A stretch of 62,552 bases of DNA from Candidatus Atribacteria bacterium (GTDB lineage Bacteria; Atribacterota; Phoenicimicrobiia; Phoenicimicrobiales; Phoenicimicrobiaceae). The position numbers and the translations under genes are program-made. Shown here piece after piece: positions 44,165 through 52,929 of this stretch. The notes below the pieces were generated by a model, which was not told where the DNA came from, made no database searches, and saw only the letters and a list, made by a program, of their open reading frames with translations. Where the stretch lies: NCBI GenBank assembly GCA_003513845.1, contig DOTB01000037.1, positions 8,955 to 71,506 on the forward strand, written 5' to 3'. Numbering within the stretch: the first letter of the stretch is position 1; the number at the start of each line of letters is the position of its first letter.

Positions 44165-45211
44165 ATGTTTTCTCGTAAAAAAATATTGGTATTGTTAGTT
44201 TCGATACTGGTAATTGCAGCATTTTTAATGCTGGGAACTTTTTCTGTACTAGCAGCTGAAACGATTATATGGAAGTCCTCAGGACATGGTCCGGCTACAG
44301 ATCCCTCACAGATTTATCATGATAAATTATGTGAAGCTATTACCAAAGCAAGCGGAGGTCGTTTAATGGTTAAAGCTTTCGTCGGTGGCTCCGTTGTACC
44401 AGCAACTAAAGAAGTTGATGGGGTTAGTGAAGGCGTATTAGATATGTGTTATACCTGCCCTATGTATAATCTGGACAAATGGAAAGCTGCCGGTCTCATC
44501 AGTTCTAGGCCAGGTGGTCTTCCTGGAGAAGCTTTGCGAACCTGGTTTAACTATGGAGGCGGTGCAGAGTTAATGAACAAAATGATGGAGGGATTTAATG
44601 TAATTACCTTCCCTGGAGCACTATCCCCTCTACCGGAAGAAGTTTTTCTTCATTCCAAAGTTGCTATAAGAACAGCGGCTGACATAAAAGGGCTAAAGAT
44701 ACGAGCTTCCGGTGATGGTGGTGAAATTTTAAATAGGATGGATGCATCAGTAGTGTTCTTACCCGGAGGTGAACTTTATGAAGCTATGCAGAGAGGGACA
44801 ATCGATGCCTTTGAATACTCAACCTTGGCTTCCAACTGGGATATGCACTTCAATGAAATTTCTAAATATGTGATACTTTCTCCTTCCCGTGCACCTAGCG
44901 ATCCTCAATGTTTCTTTGTCAACAAACAATCCTGGGAAAAACTTCCTGATGACCTTAAGCAACTAGTACAAGATGAAATTGATAAATGGACTCAAGCACA
45001 GCATGAATTCTTGGTCTACCAATCTATCCTGGCAATAGATAAATTCAAAGAATATGGCTGCGAAGTCTATAGACTTCCTCAAGAAGTAGAGGTTGCTCTC
45101 TTAGAAGAGGCAAAACAATATTACGCAGATAAAGCAGCCCAGGAAGATCAAATATATCGCGATATTCTGGAATCTATGACTAACTATTGGGAGGCTTATT
45201 CTAAGAAATAA
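44165..45211 (+). CDS. dctP: TRAP transporter substrate-binding protein (DctP type)
   Basis: 348 residues with a signal peptide (LVLLVSILVIAAFLMLGTFS, cleavage after LAA). Receptor motifs are GGRLMVKAFVGGSVVPATKE near 65, IKGLKIRASGDGGEILNRMD near 178 (Arg binds the carboxylate) and QRGTIDAFEYSTLA near 215. FFVNKQSWEKLPDD follows near 257. This subfamily resembles receptors for lactate, 2-oxoacids and similar hydroxy acids. With glycerate kinase upstream and tartronate-semialdehyde reductase downstream, a three-carbon or sugar acid is likely (inference). The start follows AAAAGGAGGTTTTAAAA. Confidence 0.9.
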   Translation: MFSRKKILVLLVSILVIAAFLMLGTFSVLAAETIIWKSSGHGPATDPSQIYHDKLCEAITKASGGRLMVKAFVGGSVVPATKEVDGVSEGVLDMCYTCPMYNLDKWKAAGLISSRPGGLPGEALRTWFNYGGGAELMNKMMEGFNVITFPGALSPLPEEVFLHSKVAIRTAADIKGLKIRASGDGGEILNRMDASVVFLPGGELYEAMQRGTIDAFEYSTLASNWDMHFNEISKYVILSPSRAPSDPQCFFVNKQSWEKLPDDLKQLVQDEIDKWTQAQHEFLVYQSILAIDKFKEYGCEVYRLPQEVEVALLEEAKQYYADKAAQEDQIYRDILESMTNYWEAYSKK

Positions 45212-45229
45212 CAAGAGGTTAGAAATTAT

Positions 45230-45751
45230 ATGCTAATTTTGAAAAAAATACTTAAAACTATAGACTCAATAAGTATATTCACTGCGTCTTGGGCAAAATG
45301 GCTTGCCTGGCTCCTCGTCCTGGTAGGCGCATATGATACCATTGCGAGACACTTTTTTAATGCGCCTACCATCTGGGCTTATGATACCTTGTGCATGGCT
45401 GGTGGAGCGATGTATGTATTAGGGTGGTCATATGATTATTTATGCGATTATCATACCAGAGTTGACTTATTTTATCGAAATCTTTCAGCAAGGAAGAAGG
45501 CTTTAATTAATGTTCTCTCTTCTGTATTCCTTTTTTTTCCATTAGTAGGAGCGTTACTGAAAATTTCTATAACTTGGGCGATAAGGGCTTGGAAAATTGA
45601 CGAGACTATGATTTCTACCTTCTGGTATCCTCCTGCTGCTCCTCCTTATAGAACTGTTTTTGCTTTAGGAATATTATTATTAGTACTACAAGGTGTAGCT
45701 AATTTTATTCGGGATTTGTATTTTGTAATAAGAGGTGAGTCAATTGATTGA
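45230..45751 (+). CDS. dctQ: TRAP transporter small permease (DctQ)
   Basis: 173 residues, four membrane segments, with YDTIARHFFNAPTIWAYDTL near residue 40 and the basic loop YLCDYHTRVDLFYRNLSARKKAL. Typical for DctQ partners of the large-receptor TRAP group. It overlaps dctM by seven to 17 bases depending on the start of the latter. Confidence 0.87.
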   Translation: MLILKKILKTIDSISIFTASWAKWLAWLLVLVGAYDTIARHFFNAPTIWAYDTLCMAGGAMYVLGWSYDYLCDYHTRVDLFYRNLSARKKALINVLSSVFLFFPLVGALLKISITWAIRAWKIDETMISTFWYPPAAPPYRTVFALGILLLVLQGVANFIRDLYFVIRGESID

Positions 45752-47093
45752 ACTAAGTGCTGAAGTTGTAACTTTTCTTATGTTAGGAGGAGTGCTTACT
45801 CTTGTTTTAACAGGTTTCCCTATTGGTTTGGTTATCGGTAGTGTGGCATTTATTGTTGGTATCTTGGTATTTGGACCGGATGTTACCTTTCATATATTGT
45901 ATTCTCGACTCCTAGAGTTAACCTTAAACTATCCTTACCTTGCTGTTCCACTTTTTACTTTTATGGGAGTTGTACTCCAACATTCTGGAATAGCTGAAGA
46001 GCTTTACGATGCTTTATATGAATGGTTAAGTGGATTTAAGGGAGGATTAGCAGTGGTTACTGTAATTGTTGGCACTATTCTTGCTGCCTGTTTAGGGACA
46101 ATCACTGCTTCTGTTACAATATTAACACTTATTGCTTTAGCTCCAATGGTAAGTAGGGGTTATGATAAATCTTTGGCCTCGGGTACTATTGTTGCTTCTG
46201 GTACTCTCGGAATTCTCATTCCTCCTAGTATTATGTTGGTTGTTTATGGTCCTCAAGCGGGAGTTTCTGTAGGAAAGATGTTTATGGGGGCCATTTTCCC
46301 CGGACTAATTCTCTCAGGTCTTTATATTACTTACATAACAGTTCGTTGTTATCTAAATCCCAAGTTAGGACCACCTATTCCAGAAGAAGAAAGGGCAAAA
46401 ATATCTTCATTGAAAAAATTGATAAAATTATTGAAAGCTATTACCCCGACTCTATTAATTATTTTGGCAGTCCTGGGAACAATTTACACTGGTATTGCTC
46501 CCCCAACTGAAGCAGCTGCCATGGGAAGCCTTGCAGTTGTGATATTGGCCATCCTTTATCGAAAATTTACCTGGAGTTTAGTCAAGCATAGTGCGCTAGA
46601 AGTGTTTAGAGTAAGCGCTTTTGTGCTTCTGATTGCTGGTTTAAGTTATGCGTTCGTTGGTGTATTTATGAGCGCTGGTTGCGGAGAAGTAGTGACTAAT
46701 TTAATTATGGCTGTTCCCGGTGGAAAATGGGGAGCTTTTTTCATGGTAATGTTGATTGTTTTTGTTTTAGGAATGTTCATTGAGTGGATTGGGATTGTGT
46801 TTATTATTGTCCCGGTTTTTTCACCTATTCTATTAAAGCTAGGATTTGATCCTTTATGGGCTGCTATGATGATTTGTATCAACCTGCAAATGGCTTTTCA
46901 AACACCACCTATGGCGATGTCTATCTTTGTTTGTCGGGGCACTGCTCCTCCAGAGCTGGGAGTTACTATGAAAGATATAATAAAAGGAGTAATTCCCTTT
47001 ATTATAATTATAATGATTTGCCTGATACTTTGTATTCTATTTCCGAAAATTATTACCTGGCTACCCGCAAAAATGATAGGTCCTTCTTATTAG
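45744..47093 (+). CDS. dctM: TRAP transporter large permease (DctM)
   Basis: About 449 residues, roughly twelve membrane segments. Motifs are LTGFPIGLVIGSVAFIVG near the start, GTITASVTILTLIALAPM near 115, SGTLGILIPPSIMLVVYGPQ near 150, GTIYTGIAPPTEAAAMG near 255 and QTPPMAMSIF near 385. The frame begins with GTG at 45735, but the ribosome site AGAGGTGA is best spaced from TTG 45744. Closes the P-Q-M set. Confidence 0.88.
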   Translation: MIELSAEVVTFLMLGGVLTLVLTGFPIGLVIGSVAFIVGILVFGPDVTFHILYSRLLELTLNYPYLAVPLFTFMGVVLQHSGIAEELYDALYEWLSGFKGGLAVVTVIVGTILAACLGTITASVTILTLIALAPMVSRGYDKSLASGTIVASGTLGILIPPSIMLVVYGPQAGVSVGKMFMGAIFPGLILSGLYITYITVRCYLNPKLGPPIPEEERAKISSLKKLIKLLKAITPTLLIILAVLGTIYTGIAPPTEAAAMGSLAVVILAILYRKFTWSLVKHSALEVFRVSAFVLLIAGLSYAFVGVFMSAGCGEVVTNLIMAVPGGKWGAFFMVMLIVFVLGMFIEWIGIVFIIVPVFSPILLKLGFDPLWAAMMICINLQMAFQTPPMAMSIFVCRGTAPPELGVTMKDIIKGVIPFIIIIMICLILCILFPKIITWLPAKMIGPSY

Positions 47094-47149
47094 AAAACAG
47101 GGTTAAAGTTTCTAAAATAAAATATATCTTATTAAGGGGGTATAAAAAT

Positions 47150-48046
47150 TTGCAAAAAATTGGTTTTATTGGCATCGGAATTATGGGTAAACCAATGGCC
47201 AAAAACTTGATTGATACAGGTTATACGGTAGTAGCATATGATATTTGTAAAGAGGCTTTAGAGGAGATAGTATCATACGGCGCAAAAAGAGCTTCTTCTG
47301 GTAAAGAAGTAGCTTCTCAATGTGATATTATAATTACCATGCTACCGAATTCACCAGAGGTGAAGAATGCTGTACTGGGTAAAGAAGGAGTTATTGAGGG
47401 AGTAAAAAGAGGGCAGATTTTAATTGATATGAGTTCGATTGCTCCACTTGTAACCCAGGAAATTGCTAAAGAACTATATGCCAAAGGAGTAGAGATGCTT
47501 GATGCCCCGGTAAGTGGAGGCCAGGAAAAGGCTCAATCTGGCACCCTTGCAATTATGGCTGGAGGGAAAGAAGAAGTTTTTAATAAGTATAAACCAATTT
47601 TAGAGGTAATGGGCAAACCTACCTTAGTTGGTAATATTGGAGCAGGTCAGACCACTAAATTAGTTAATCAGGTAATAGTTGCCATTAATATTGCGGCAGT
47701 AGCAGAGGGCTTACTCTTAGGAAAGAAGGCAGGGGTAGATCCCCAACGAATCTTTGAAGCTATAAGGGGAGGTTTGGCGGGTAGTCAGTCTTTAACTGAT
47801 AAAGCACCAAGAATGTTCCAAGGAAAATATGAACCCGGCTTTAGAATAAGGCTACACGTTAAAGACTTAAATAATGTCTTGGAAACAAGTCGGGAATTAC
47901 ATACTGCAATGCCTCTTTGTGCTCAGGTAATGGAAATGATGCAGACCCTTATGGCAGATGGTTATTCAGAGATTGATCATGGTGGATTGGCTTTGTTTTA
48001 CGAGAAACTGAATGGAATTTCTTTGAAGTCTATAAAGAATAAATAA
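47150..48046 (+). CDS. garR: 2-Hydroxy-3-oxopropionate (tartronate semialdehyde) reductase
   Basis: 298-residue beta-hydroxyacid dehydrogenase: Rossmann motif IGFIGIGIMGKPMAKNLI at the start, DMSSIAPLVTQEIA near 105, DAPVSGGQEKAQSGTLAIMA near 130 and the catalytic lysine region GNIGAGQTTKLVNQVIVA near 168. It reduces tartronate semialdehyde to D-glycerate, the substrate of garK. The frame extends upstream to 46856 through dctM, but the true start is TTG 47150 behind AAGGGGG with nine-base spacing. A 3-hydroxyisobutyrate or similar substrate is an alternative. Confidence 0.9.
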   Translation: MQKIGFIGIGIMGKPMAKNLIDTGYTVVAYDICKEALEEIVSYGAKRASSGKEVASQCDIIITMLPNSPEVKNAVLGKEGVIEGVKRGQILIDMSSIAPLVTQEIAKELYAKGVEMLDAPVSGGQEKAQSGTLAIMAGGKEEVFNKYKPILEVMGKPTLVGNIGAGQTTKLVNQVIVAINIAAVAEGLLLGKKAGVDPQRIFEAIRGGLAGSQSLTDKAPRMFQGKYEPGFRIRLHVKDLNNVLETSRELHTAMPLCAQVMEMMQTLMADGYSEIDHGGLALFYEKLNGISLKSIKNK

Positions 48047-48641
48047 AAATTGGATTAAAAAACCCACCTTAAAGAATCGGGATTAATGGCATTGTTAGTA
48101 ATTTGTAATTTTTTAACCATTAAGTTATAATTTAATAAAAGACTTTTTGTTTTTACAGAGAATAAAGATAATTATTACATTAAATAAAATAAATACTCTT
48201 TTTATATTATACCAACTTTATTAATAGCTTCTGATGTAGGCAATCCCCTTTGTATATCAAACTATGCTGTTCGAATTTACGAACCACAAGAGTATTATTA
48301 CCTCTAAATCAATTAAAAAATTAGGTCTATCTTTTGCTTATATTTTACTAAATTCAGAAATGATAAAAAAAATTTAAATAAATATATAAAAGAAACATCA
48401 GGTATAGCCAAAGCAGGGGGATTAAGAGTTATTTTAAAGCCTTCTTAAATTAAAAGCTTAAACAAAATATTGAGAAGATTAGAAGAAGAACTATTAATCT
48501 ATATTTCTAACTAGGCAGTTTTGGAAAACATACACATGATTAGTACTCAGAACAAAGGGAGGTGATAGAAATATAAATAATTTTATTTTTATCTGTTACA
48601 AGGAATTGCAAAAATAAAAATTTTAAAAGGAGGAATTTAAA
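48047..48641. other. Intergenic containing a gene remnant
   Basis: Apart from the pseudogene at 48205-48448 nothing else is readable. 48449-48641 is AT-rich and holds the leader of the binding-protein gene with its AAAAGGAGGAATTTAAA site. Confidence 0.6.
48205..48448 (+). pseudogene. Remnant of a second glycerate kinase
   Basis: Fragments in more than one frame match the intact garK. 48205-48290 reads YIIPTLLIASDVGNPLCISN then YAVRIYEPQEYY, against ILVASDVTNPLCGPKGASRVYGPQ. 48385-48448 reads KYIKETSGIAKAGGLRVILK, against KDVKDMPGAGAAGGLGASLM. The order and spacing agree with the parent. Stops and shifts separate the pieces. It sits after garR, so the operon once had glycerate kinase on both sides, or the 42.8 kb copy replaced this one. 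Confidence 0.75.
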
Positions 48642-49901
48642 ATGTTAAAGAAATTTATGGTAGTTTTGATTGTTTGTATGCTCTTAACTTCAGCTACTTT
48701 TGCTGCGGAAGTACTAAACTTTACCTCTACCCAGATGGTACCTGCAGCTGAGCAGACATTTGCTAAAGGTGTATTGCTTAAGGGATTTGCTGATGAGACT
48801 GATATAAAAGCAGAGTTTATACCAATGGAATATCATGAGTTGTTTACTCGTCTTTCTGCCGAAGTTGCTGCTAAAAAAGTAACTATATCTCTTGTTGGTG
48901 ATCTGCATGGCGGTCTTGATTTAATGAATGCAAAAGGTTTGTTTGACGACCTTACTGGTATTGCCCTGCCTGATCGAACATTCATTAAAGCATTGGAAGA
49001 CTATTCGGTTATAAGTGGTAAAAAAGTTTATGTACCGTGGATGCAAGCTACCTATGTGATGATAGTTAATAAGAAGGCATTCCAATATTTGCCAGATGGT
49101 TTAAAAGCTGAGGATGTAACTGGTGCAAGTGAAAAATGGACCTATGATGCACTTCTAAATTGGTCAAAAAATCTTAATGATGAATTCAAAGTACCGAAAC
49201 TTGGTTTCCCAATGGGCCCAAAAGGACTATGGCATAGATTCTTGCATGGTTATATTTATCCGTCATACACTGGTTACCAAGCAGCAGCATTCGACAGTGT
49301 ACGCGCAATTAAATTATGGGAATATTTGGGAGAACTTAAAGCATTTGTGCATCCTTCAAGTTCAGTCTGGGAGGCAATGGATGAGCCATTACTTAAAGAG
49401 GAAGTACTGCTTGCCTGGGACCATACTGCGAGAATAAAGAATGCTGTAATTGAAAAACCCGATGACTTTGCCATTGTTCCCGTTCCCAGGGGACCTAAAG
49501 GTAGAGGTTATATAACTGTTGCTGTAGGATTGGCAATTCCAGTAGAAACCCCACAGAAAGATAATGCCGTCAAATTAATCGATTATCTCACCAGACCAGA
49601 AATACAGGTCAAGATACTTGAGAATGTTGGATTCTTCCCCACAGTAAAAGAAGCAGGTGGAGCTATTCCTGAGGGACCGCTTAAAATTTTAGCTACCGGA
49701 GTACTTGCTCAATCGGGAGCTTCAGATTCAGTAATAGCAATGATACCGAGCCTTGGGGCAAAAGGTGGAGAATTTTCAGCAGCTTATCGTGATGCCTTTA
49801 CCAAGATAGTTATTGAAGGAGCGGATATTGAAACAACTATTACCACAATAGCAGATAAGTTGAGGGCAATATTTGCTGAAGTCGGTGTTCCTTTATTGTA
49901 A
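48642..49901 (+). CDS. ABC transporter sugar-binding lipoprotein-like receptor
   Basis: 419 residues of the family 1 extracellular solute receptors. It begins with a signal peptide (MLKKFMVVLIVCMLLTSATF, cleaved near AAE). Later segments are ISLVGDLHGGLDLMNAKGLF, WMQATYVMIVNKKAFQYLP near 130, the hinge region AWDHTARIKNAVIEKPDDFA near 262, and VGLAIPVETPQKDNAVKLID. It imports sugars or glycosides. Encoded with two permeases and an ATPase, upstream of a mannosidase and a glycosylglycerate phosphorylase, so a glycosylglycerate-type solute is a good candidate ligand (inference). It is followed by a strong intraoperonic terminator. Confidence 0.88.
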   Translation: MLKKFMVVLIVCMLLTSATFAAEVLNFTSTQMVPAAEQTFAKGVLLKGFADETDIKAEFIPMEYHELFTRLSAEVAAKKVTISLVGDLHGGLDLMNAKGLFDDLTGIALPDRTFIKALEDYSVISGKKVYVPWMQATYVMIVNKKAFQYLPDGLKAEDVTGASEKWTYDALLNWSKNLNDEFKVPKLGFPMGPKGLWHRFLHGYIYPSYTGYQAAAFDSVRAIKLWEYLGELKAFVHPSSSVWEAMDEPLLKEEVLLAWDHTARIKNAVIEKPDDFAIVPVPRGPKGRGYITVAVGLAIPVETPQKDNAVKLIDYLTRPEIQVKILENVGFFPTVKEAGGAIPEGPLKILATGVLAQSGASDSVIAMIPSLGAKGGEFSAAYRDAFTKIVIEGADIETTITTIADKLRAIFAEVGVPLL

Positions 49902-49912
49902 CCTGCAATTCT

Positions 49913-49970
49913 TATGCGCCTCCCTATAAAAATTAGAATTTTTACTTATAGGGGGAGGCGCATTCTTTTT
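49913..49970 (+). terminator. Intraoperonic terminator or attenuator after the binding-protein gene
   Basis: ATGCGCCTCCCTATAA pairs with TTATAGGGGGAGGCGCAT, followed by TCTTTTT. The stem is long and GC-rich for this AT-rich genome. It lies between receptor and permease genes, so it would raise receptor level relative to the membrane subunits. The ATG at the hairpin base (49914) is therefore not a gene start. Confidence 0.85.
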
Positions 49971-49994
49971 AAAATTAAACGAAAAGGAGAAAGA

Positions 49995-50864
49995 ATGATT
50001 TCTTTTAGCCTAAGAGAAAAAAATTGGATACCTTATTTACTTTTCCTCCCTGTCTTGATTTATTTAGCCGGTTTCATTGGCTATCCTTTACTAAAAGCTT
50101 TACAGCTTGCTTTTAGCTCAGAAGAAGGTAAATTCGGTTTGGAAAATTTTATTACATTGACTCAAGATTCAACCTTCTGGAAGGCATTAAAAAATACCTT
50201 GTATTTATTAATTACTATAGTACCATTACAGGTTATACTTGCCTTTTTGCTTGCACTTTTTGTAAACAGTAGATTTAAAGGTTATATGACCGTGCTGTAT
50301 ATTATTTCTATACCTTTAGCCTTAAGTGATGTATCAGCTGCTTTAATGAGCTATAATATTTTCACCTCTCATGGTTTTTTAAATAAATTTTTAATGAAAT
50401 TCGGGTTTATAGAAAACCCTATTTACTTTTTTGGCTTAGGGTTAAGTTCACGTGCTTTCTGGGTAATAGTATTGACTGAATTATGGAGAGCAACACCTTT
50501 GGTGTTTGTCATCCTTTTGGCTAGTCTTCAAATGATAAGTAAGGATTATTTTGAGGCAGCTGATGTGTTTGGTTTTAGTAAATGGCAGAAGTTCTTCCAT
50601 ATAACCTTGCCACTGACTATGCCAAGCCTGCAATCGGCGCTACTTATTAGAACACTTTTTGCCTTTCAGATATTTGGAGTTGTCTGGCTACTTTCTGGTA
50701 GAGATATTCCGATATTGGCAGGTGAGGTATATTATCAACAAGCAGAACTTAATAATTTTCGTCTGGCGGCAACCTACGGTTTTATTATTGCACTTATTTG
50801 CATAATTATTAGTTGGGTTTATATTACCCTTTTGAGAACTAAACATCTTGAGATGGAAAGATAG
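49995..50864 (+). CDS. ABC transporter permease (MalF/UgpA type)
   Basis: About 289 residues with six membrane segments: IPYLLFLPVLIYLAGFIGYP near the N-terminus, LSDVSAALMSYNIF in the middle, and the EAA-type cytoplasmic loop YFEAADVFGFSKWQKFFHIT near 190 that contacts the ATPase. The ribosome site AAGGAGAAAGA fixes ATG 49995; upstream frame to 49914 runs through the terminator hairpin. Confidence 0.88.
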   Translation: MISFSLREKNWIPYLLFLPVLIYLAGFIGYPLLKALQLAFSSEEGKFGLENFITLTQDSTFWKALKNTLYLLITIVPLQVILAFLLALFVNSRFKGYMTVLYIISIPLALSDVSAALMSYNIFTSHGFLNKFLMKFGFIENPIYFFGLGLSSRAFWVIVLTELWRATPLVFVILLASLQMISKDYFEAADVFGFSKWQKFFHITLPLTMPSLQSALLIRTLFAFQIFGVVWLLSGRDIPILAGEVYYQQAELNNFRLAATYGFIIALICIIISWVYITLLRTKHLEMER

Positions 50865-50895
50865 ATTTTAGAAGTAAAATTATGGAGAGACAGTT

Positions 50896-51723
50896 ATGAA
50901 AAGACAAAAAACTCCTATGGTTTTAAAAATTAAACAAGTGATCACTATTATCATTGTAGGTCTAATTGTGATATGGTTTCTGACTCCTTTAGTGCTAATT
51001 ACCATATCTGCTTTTGCTTCCCCCAGTGATTACTATCAAATTGATAAAGTAATACCGACCCATTTTACTTTGAGTCAATTTAAATCACTTTTCTTTGAGC
51101 TGGAAGCATGGAAGGCGATTCTAACCAGCATCAAAGTTGCAGTAGTAACTATGTTGCTAAGTTTTGTAATTGGTTTGCCTGCTGGTTATGCACTATCAAG
51201 ATATATATTCCCGGGTAAGAATTTTTTAAAATTGTTAATTCTTGCTACCCGAATGTTTCCATTAATGATTCTGGCCATACCTTTGCTTATAATTTTTATG
51301 CGAATGGGGGTCAGTGATAGCATCTGGGGCACATCTTTAGCGCATACTGCTATGGTATTACCGATGATTATTCTTATATCTTCGAGTATTCTATCGGGTG
51401 TGTCTGTGGATTATGAAGAAGCTGCAATGATTTTTGGTCTCTCCCGTATACAGGCATTCTTCAAGATAACTTTACCACTTGCCCTGCCTGGTTTGGCTGC
51501 TTCAGCAATTTTTGCCTTTATTATTTCCTGGAATGAAGTGTTTGTGGCAACTATATTGACTTTGACAAATAGGACACTACCAGCACATATTCTCAAAACC
51601 GCGATGGCTTCACCAGATTATTTTAAATTTACTGGTGGTTTTATTATGGCTATACCAGCAATGGTCTTTATTTTCTTTGTAAGAAGACACCTGGTAACTA
51701 TGTGGGGTATTTCACTTAAGTAA
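50896..51723 (+). CDS. ABC transporter permease (MalG/UgpE type)
   Basis: 275 residues, six membrane segments. Carbohydrate-permease features are FVIGLPAGYALSRYIFPGKN near 95, DYEEAAMIFGLSRIQAFFKI (EAA loop) near 172 and a C-terminal YFKFTGGFIMAIPAMVFIFF. The start follows TGGAGAGACAGTT. It is the second half of the heterodimeric channel. Confidence 0.9.
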   Translation: MKRQKTPMVLKIKQVITIIIVGLIVIWFLTPLVLITISAFASPSDYYQIDKVIPTHFTLSQFKSLFFELEAWKAILTSIKVAVVTMLLSFVIGLPAGYALSRYIFPGKNFLKLLILATRMFPLMILAIPLLIIFMRMGVSDSIWGTSLAHTAMVLPMIILISSSILSGVSVDYEEAAMIFGLSRIQAFFKITLPLALPGLAASAIFAFIISWNEVFVATILTLTNRTLPAHILKTAMASPDYFKFTGGFIMAIPAMVFIFFVRRHLVTMWGISLK

Positions 51724-51773
51724 ATTTGTAAGTTTAATAATCTTGAATGAAAGAAAGAGAGGGTAAAATAAGA

Positions 51774-52874
51774 TTGGTTAAAGTAAAACTTAAAGGTTTG
51801 AAAAAATATTTCGGAAAAGTGAAAGCAGTCGATGATATAAGTTTGGAAATTAACCCGGGTGAATTTGTAGTATTGCTTGGCCCTTCTGGTTGTGGCAAGA
51901 CGACATTGTTACGCTGTGTATCTGGTTTAGAGGTGGTTACTACTGGCAAAGTGTTTTTCGATGAGGATGATGTAACTTATCTTTCACCAAAAGATAGAAA
52001 TATATCGATGGTATTTCAAAACTATGCTATATGGCCACATATGACGGTGAACAATAATATAGGCTTCCCCTTACGGATTAAAAGATATTCTCAAAAGGAG
52101 ATAGAAAAACGAGTTAACTGGGCAGCTGAGCTTTTAGGGATAGATAATTTATTGGACCGCTATCCAGTACAGCTTTCTGGGGGGCAAAGACAAAGAGTGG
52201 CGGTAGCGAGAGCAATCGTGATGGAACCAAAAGTATTGTTAATGGATGAGCCATTATCCAATCTTGATGCACTGTTGCGGGTTAGAATGAGAGCTGAGAT
52301 AAGAAAATTACAAGAAAATCTTAAAGTTACCACAATTTATGTTACCCACGATCAGGTAGAAGCAATGACTATGGGTAATAGGATAGCTGTGCTGAATCAA
52401 GGTATACTCCAACAGTTTGGAAGTTCTGAGGAGATTTACCATAATCCGGTTAATACTTTTGTGGCTGGATTTATCGGTTCACCACAAATGAATTTTATTG
52501 AGGTAGAGATAGTAAGTCAGGGTAAAGAATTATTTTTGAAAACTAAAGGTTTGGAAGTATCTTTATTAGATAAATACAAAGATAAAGTCTCTAAACTTTC
52601 AGGTAAAAGAAAATATATTTTGGGCGTAAGGCCAGAACATATTTATGTTTCTGGTAGAGCGCAAACAGACAAAGTTGCCGCAACTAAAGGTAAAGTCTAT
52701 TTCGCAGAATTATTACGTTCAGATACAGTTCTCCATTTAGAAAAAGAGTTTGGGTTTCTGGTAGTTAAGGCACCTGGTGATTTAAAAATAAAAGAAGGTA
52801 AGGAAATCGAAATCTTAGTTGATCTTTTAAGAATCCATCTGTTTGACAAAGATACAGGAAAAGCAATATTCTAA
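51774..52874 (+). CDS. Sugar ABC transporter ATPase (MsmK/UgpC type)
   Basis: About 366 residues. Walker A GPSGCGKTTLL, Q-loop VFQNYAIWPHMTV, signature LSGGQRQRVAVARAI, Walker B VLLMDEPLSNLDA and switch His in YVTHDQVEAMT are all present. A C-terminal OB/TOBE regulatory domain follows (GVRPEHIYVSG). The frame opens at ATG 51747, but TTG 51774 (VKVKLKGL) has GAGAGGG upstream and matches the usual family N-terminus, so I prefer it; the start is not certain. Such ATPases may be shared between importers. Confidence 0.9.
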   Translation: MVKVKLKGLKKYFGKVKAVDDISLEINPGEFVVLLGPSGCGKTTLLRCVSGLEVVTTGKVFFDEDDVTYLSPKDRNISMVFQNYAIWPHMTVNNNIGFPLRIKRYSQKEIEKRVNWAAELLGIDNLLDRYPVQLSGGQRQRVAVARAIVMEPKVLLMDEPLSNLDALLRVRMRAEIRKLQENLKVTTIYVTHDQVEAMTMGNRIAVLNQGILQQFGSSEEIYHNPVNTFVAGFIGSPQMNFIEVEIVSQGKELFLKTKGLEVSLLDKYKDKVSKLSGKRKYILGVRPEHIYVSGRAQTDKVAATKGKVYFAELLRSDTVLHLEKEFGFLVVKAPGDLKIKEGKEIEILVDLLRIHLFDKDTGKAIF

Positions 52875-52929
52875 GATTTGGAATGAAGGTTTAAGGTATT
52901 AGATTCACTTATAAAAAGGAGTCCAATGT

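Noticed and set aside
46856..47149. Upstream extension of the garR reading frame
   Set aside because: It overlaps the end of dctM in another frame and has no conserved residues. TTG 47150 with AAGGGGG upstream starts a normal Rossmann N-terminus.
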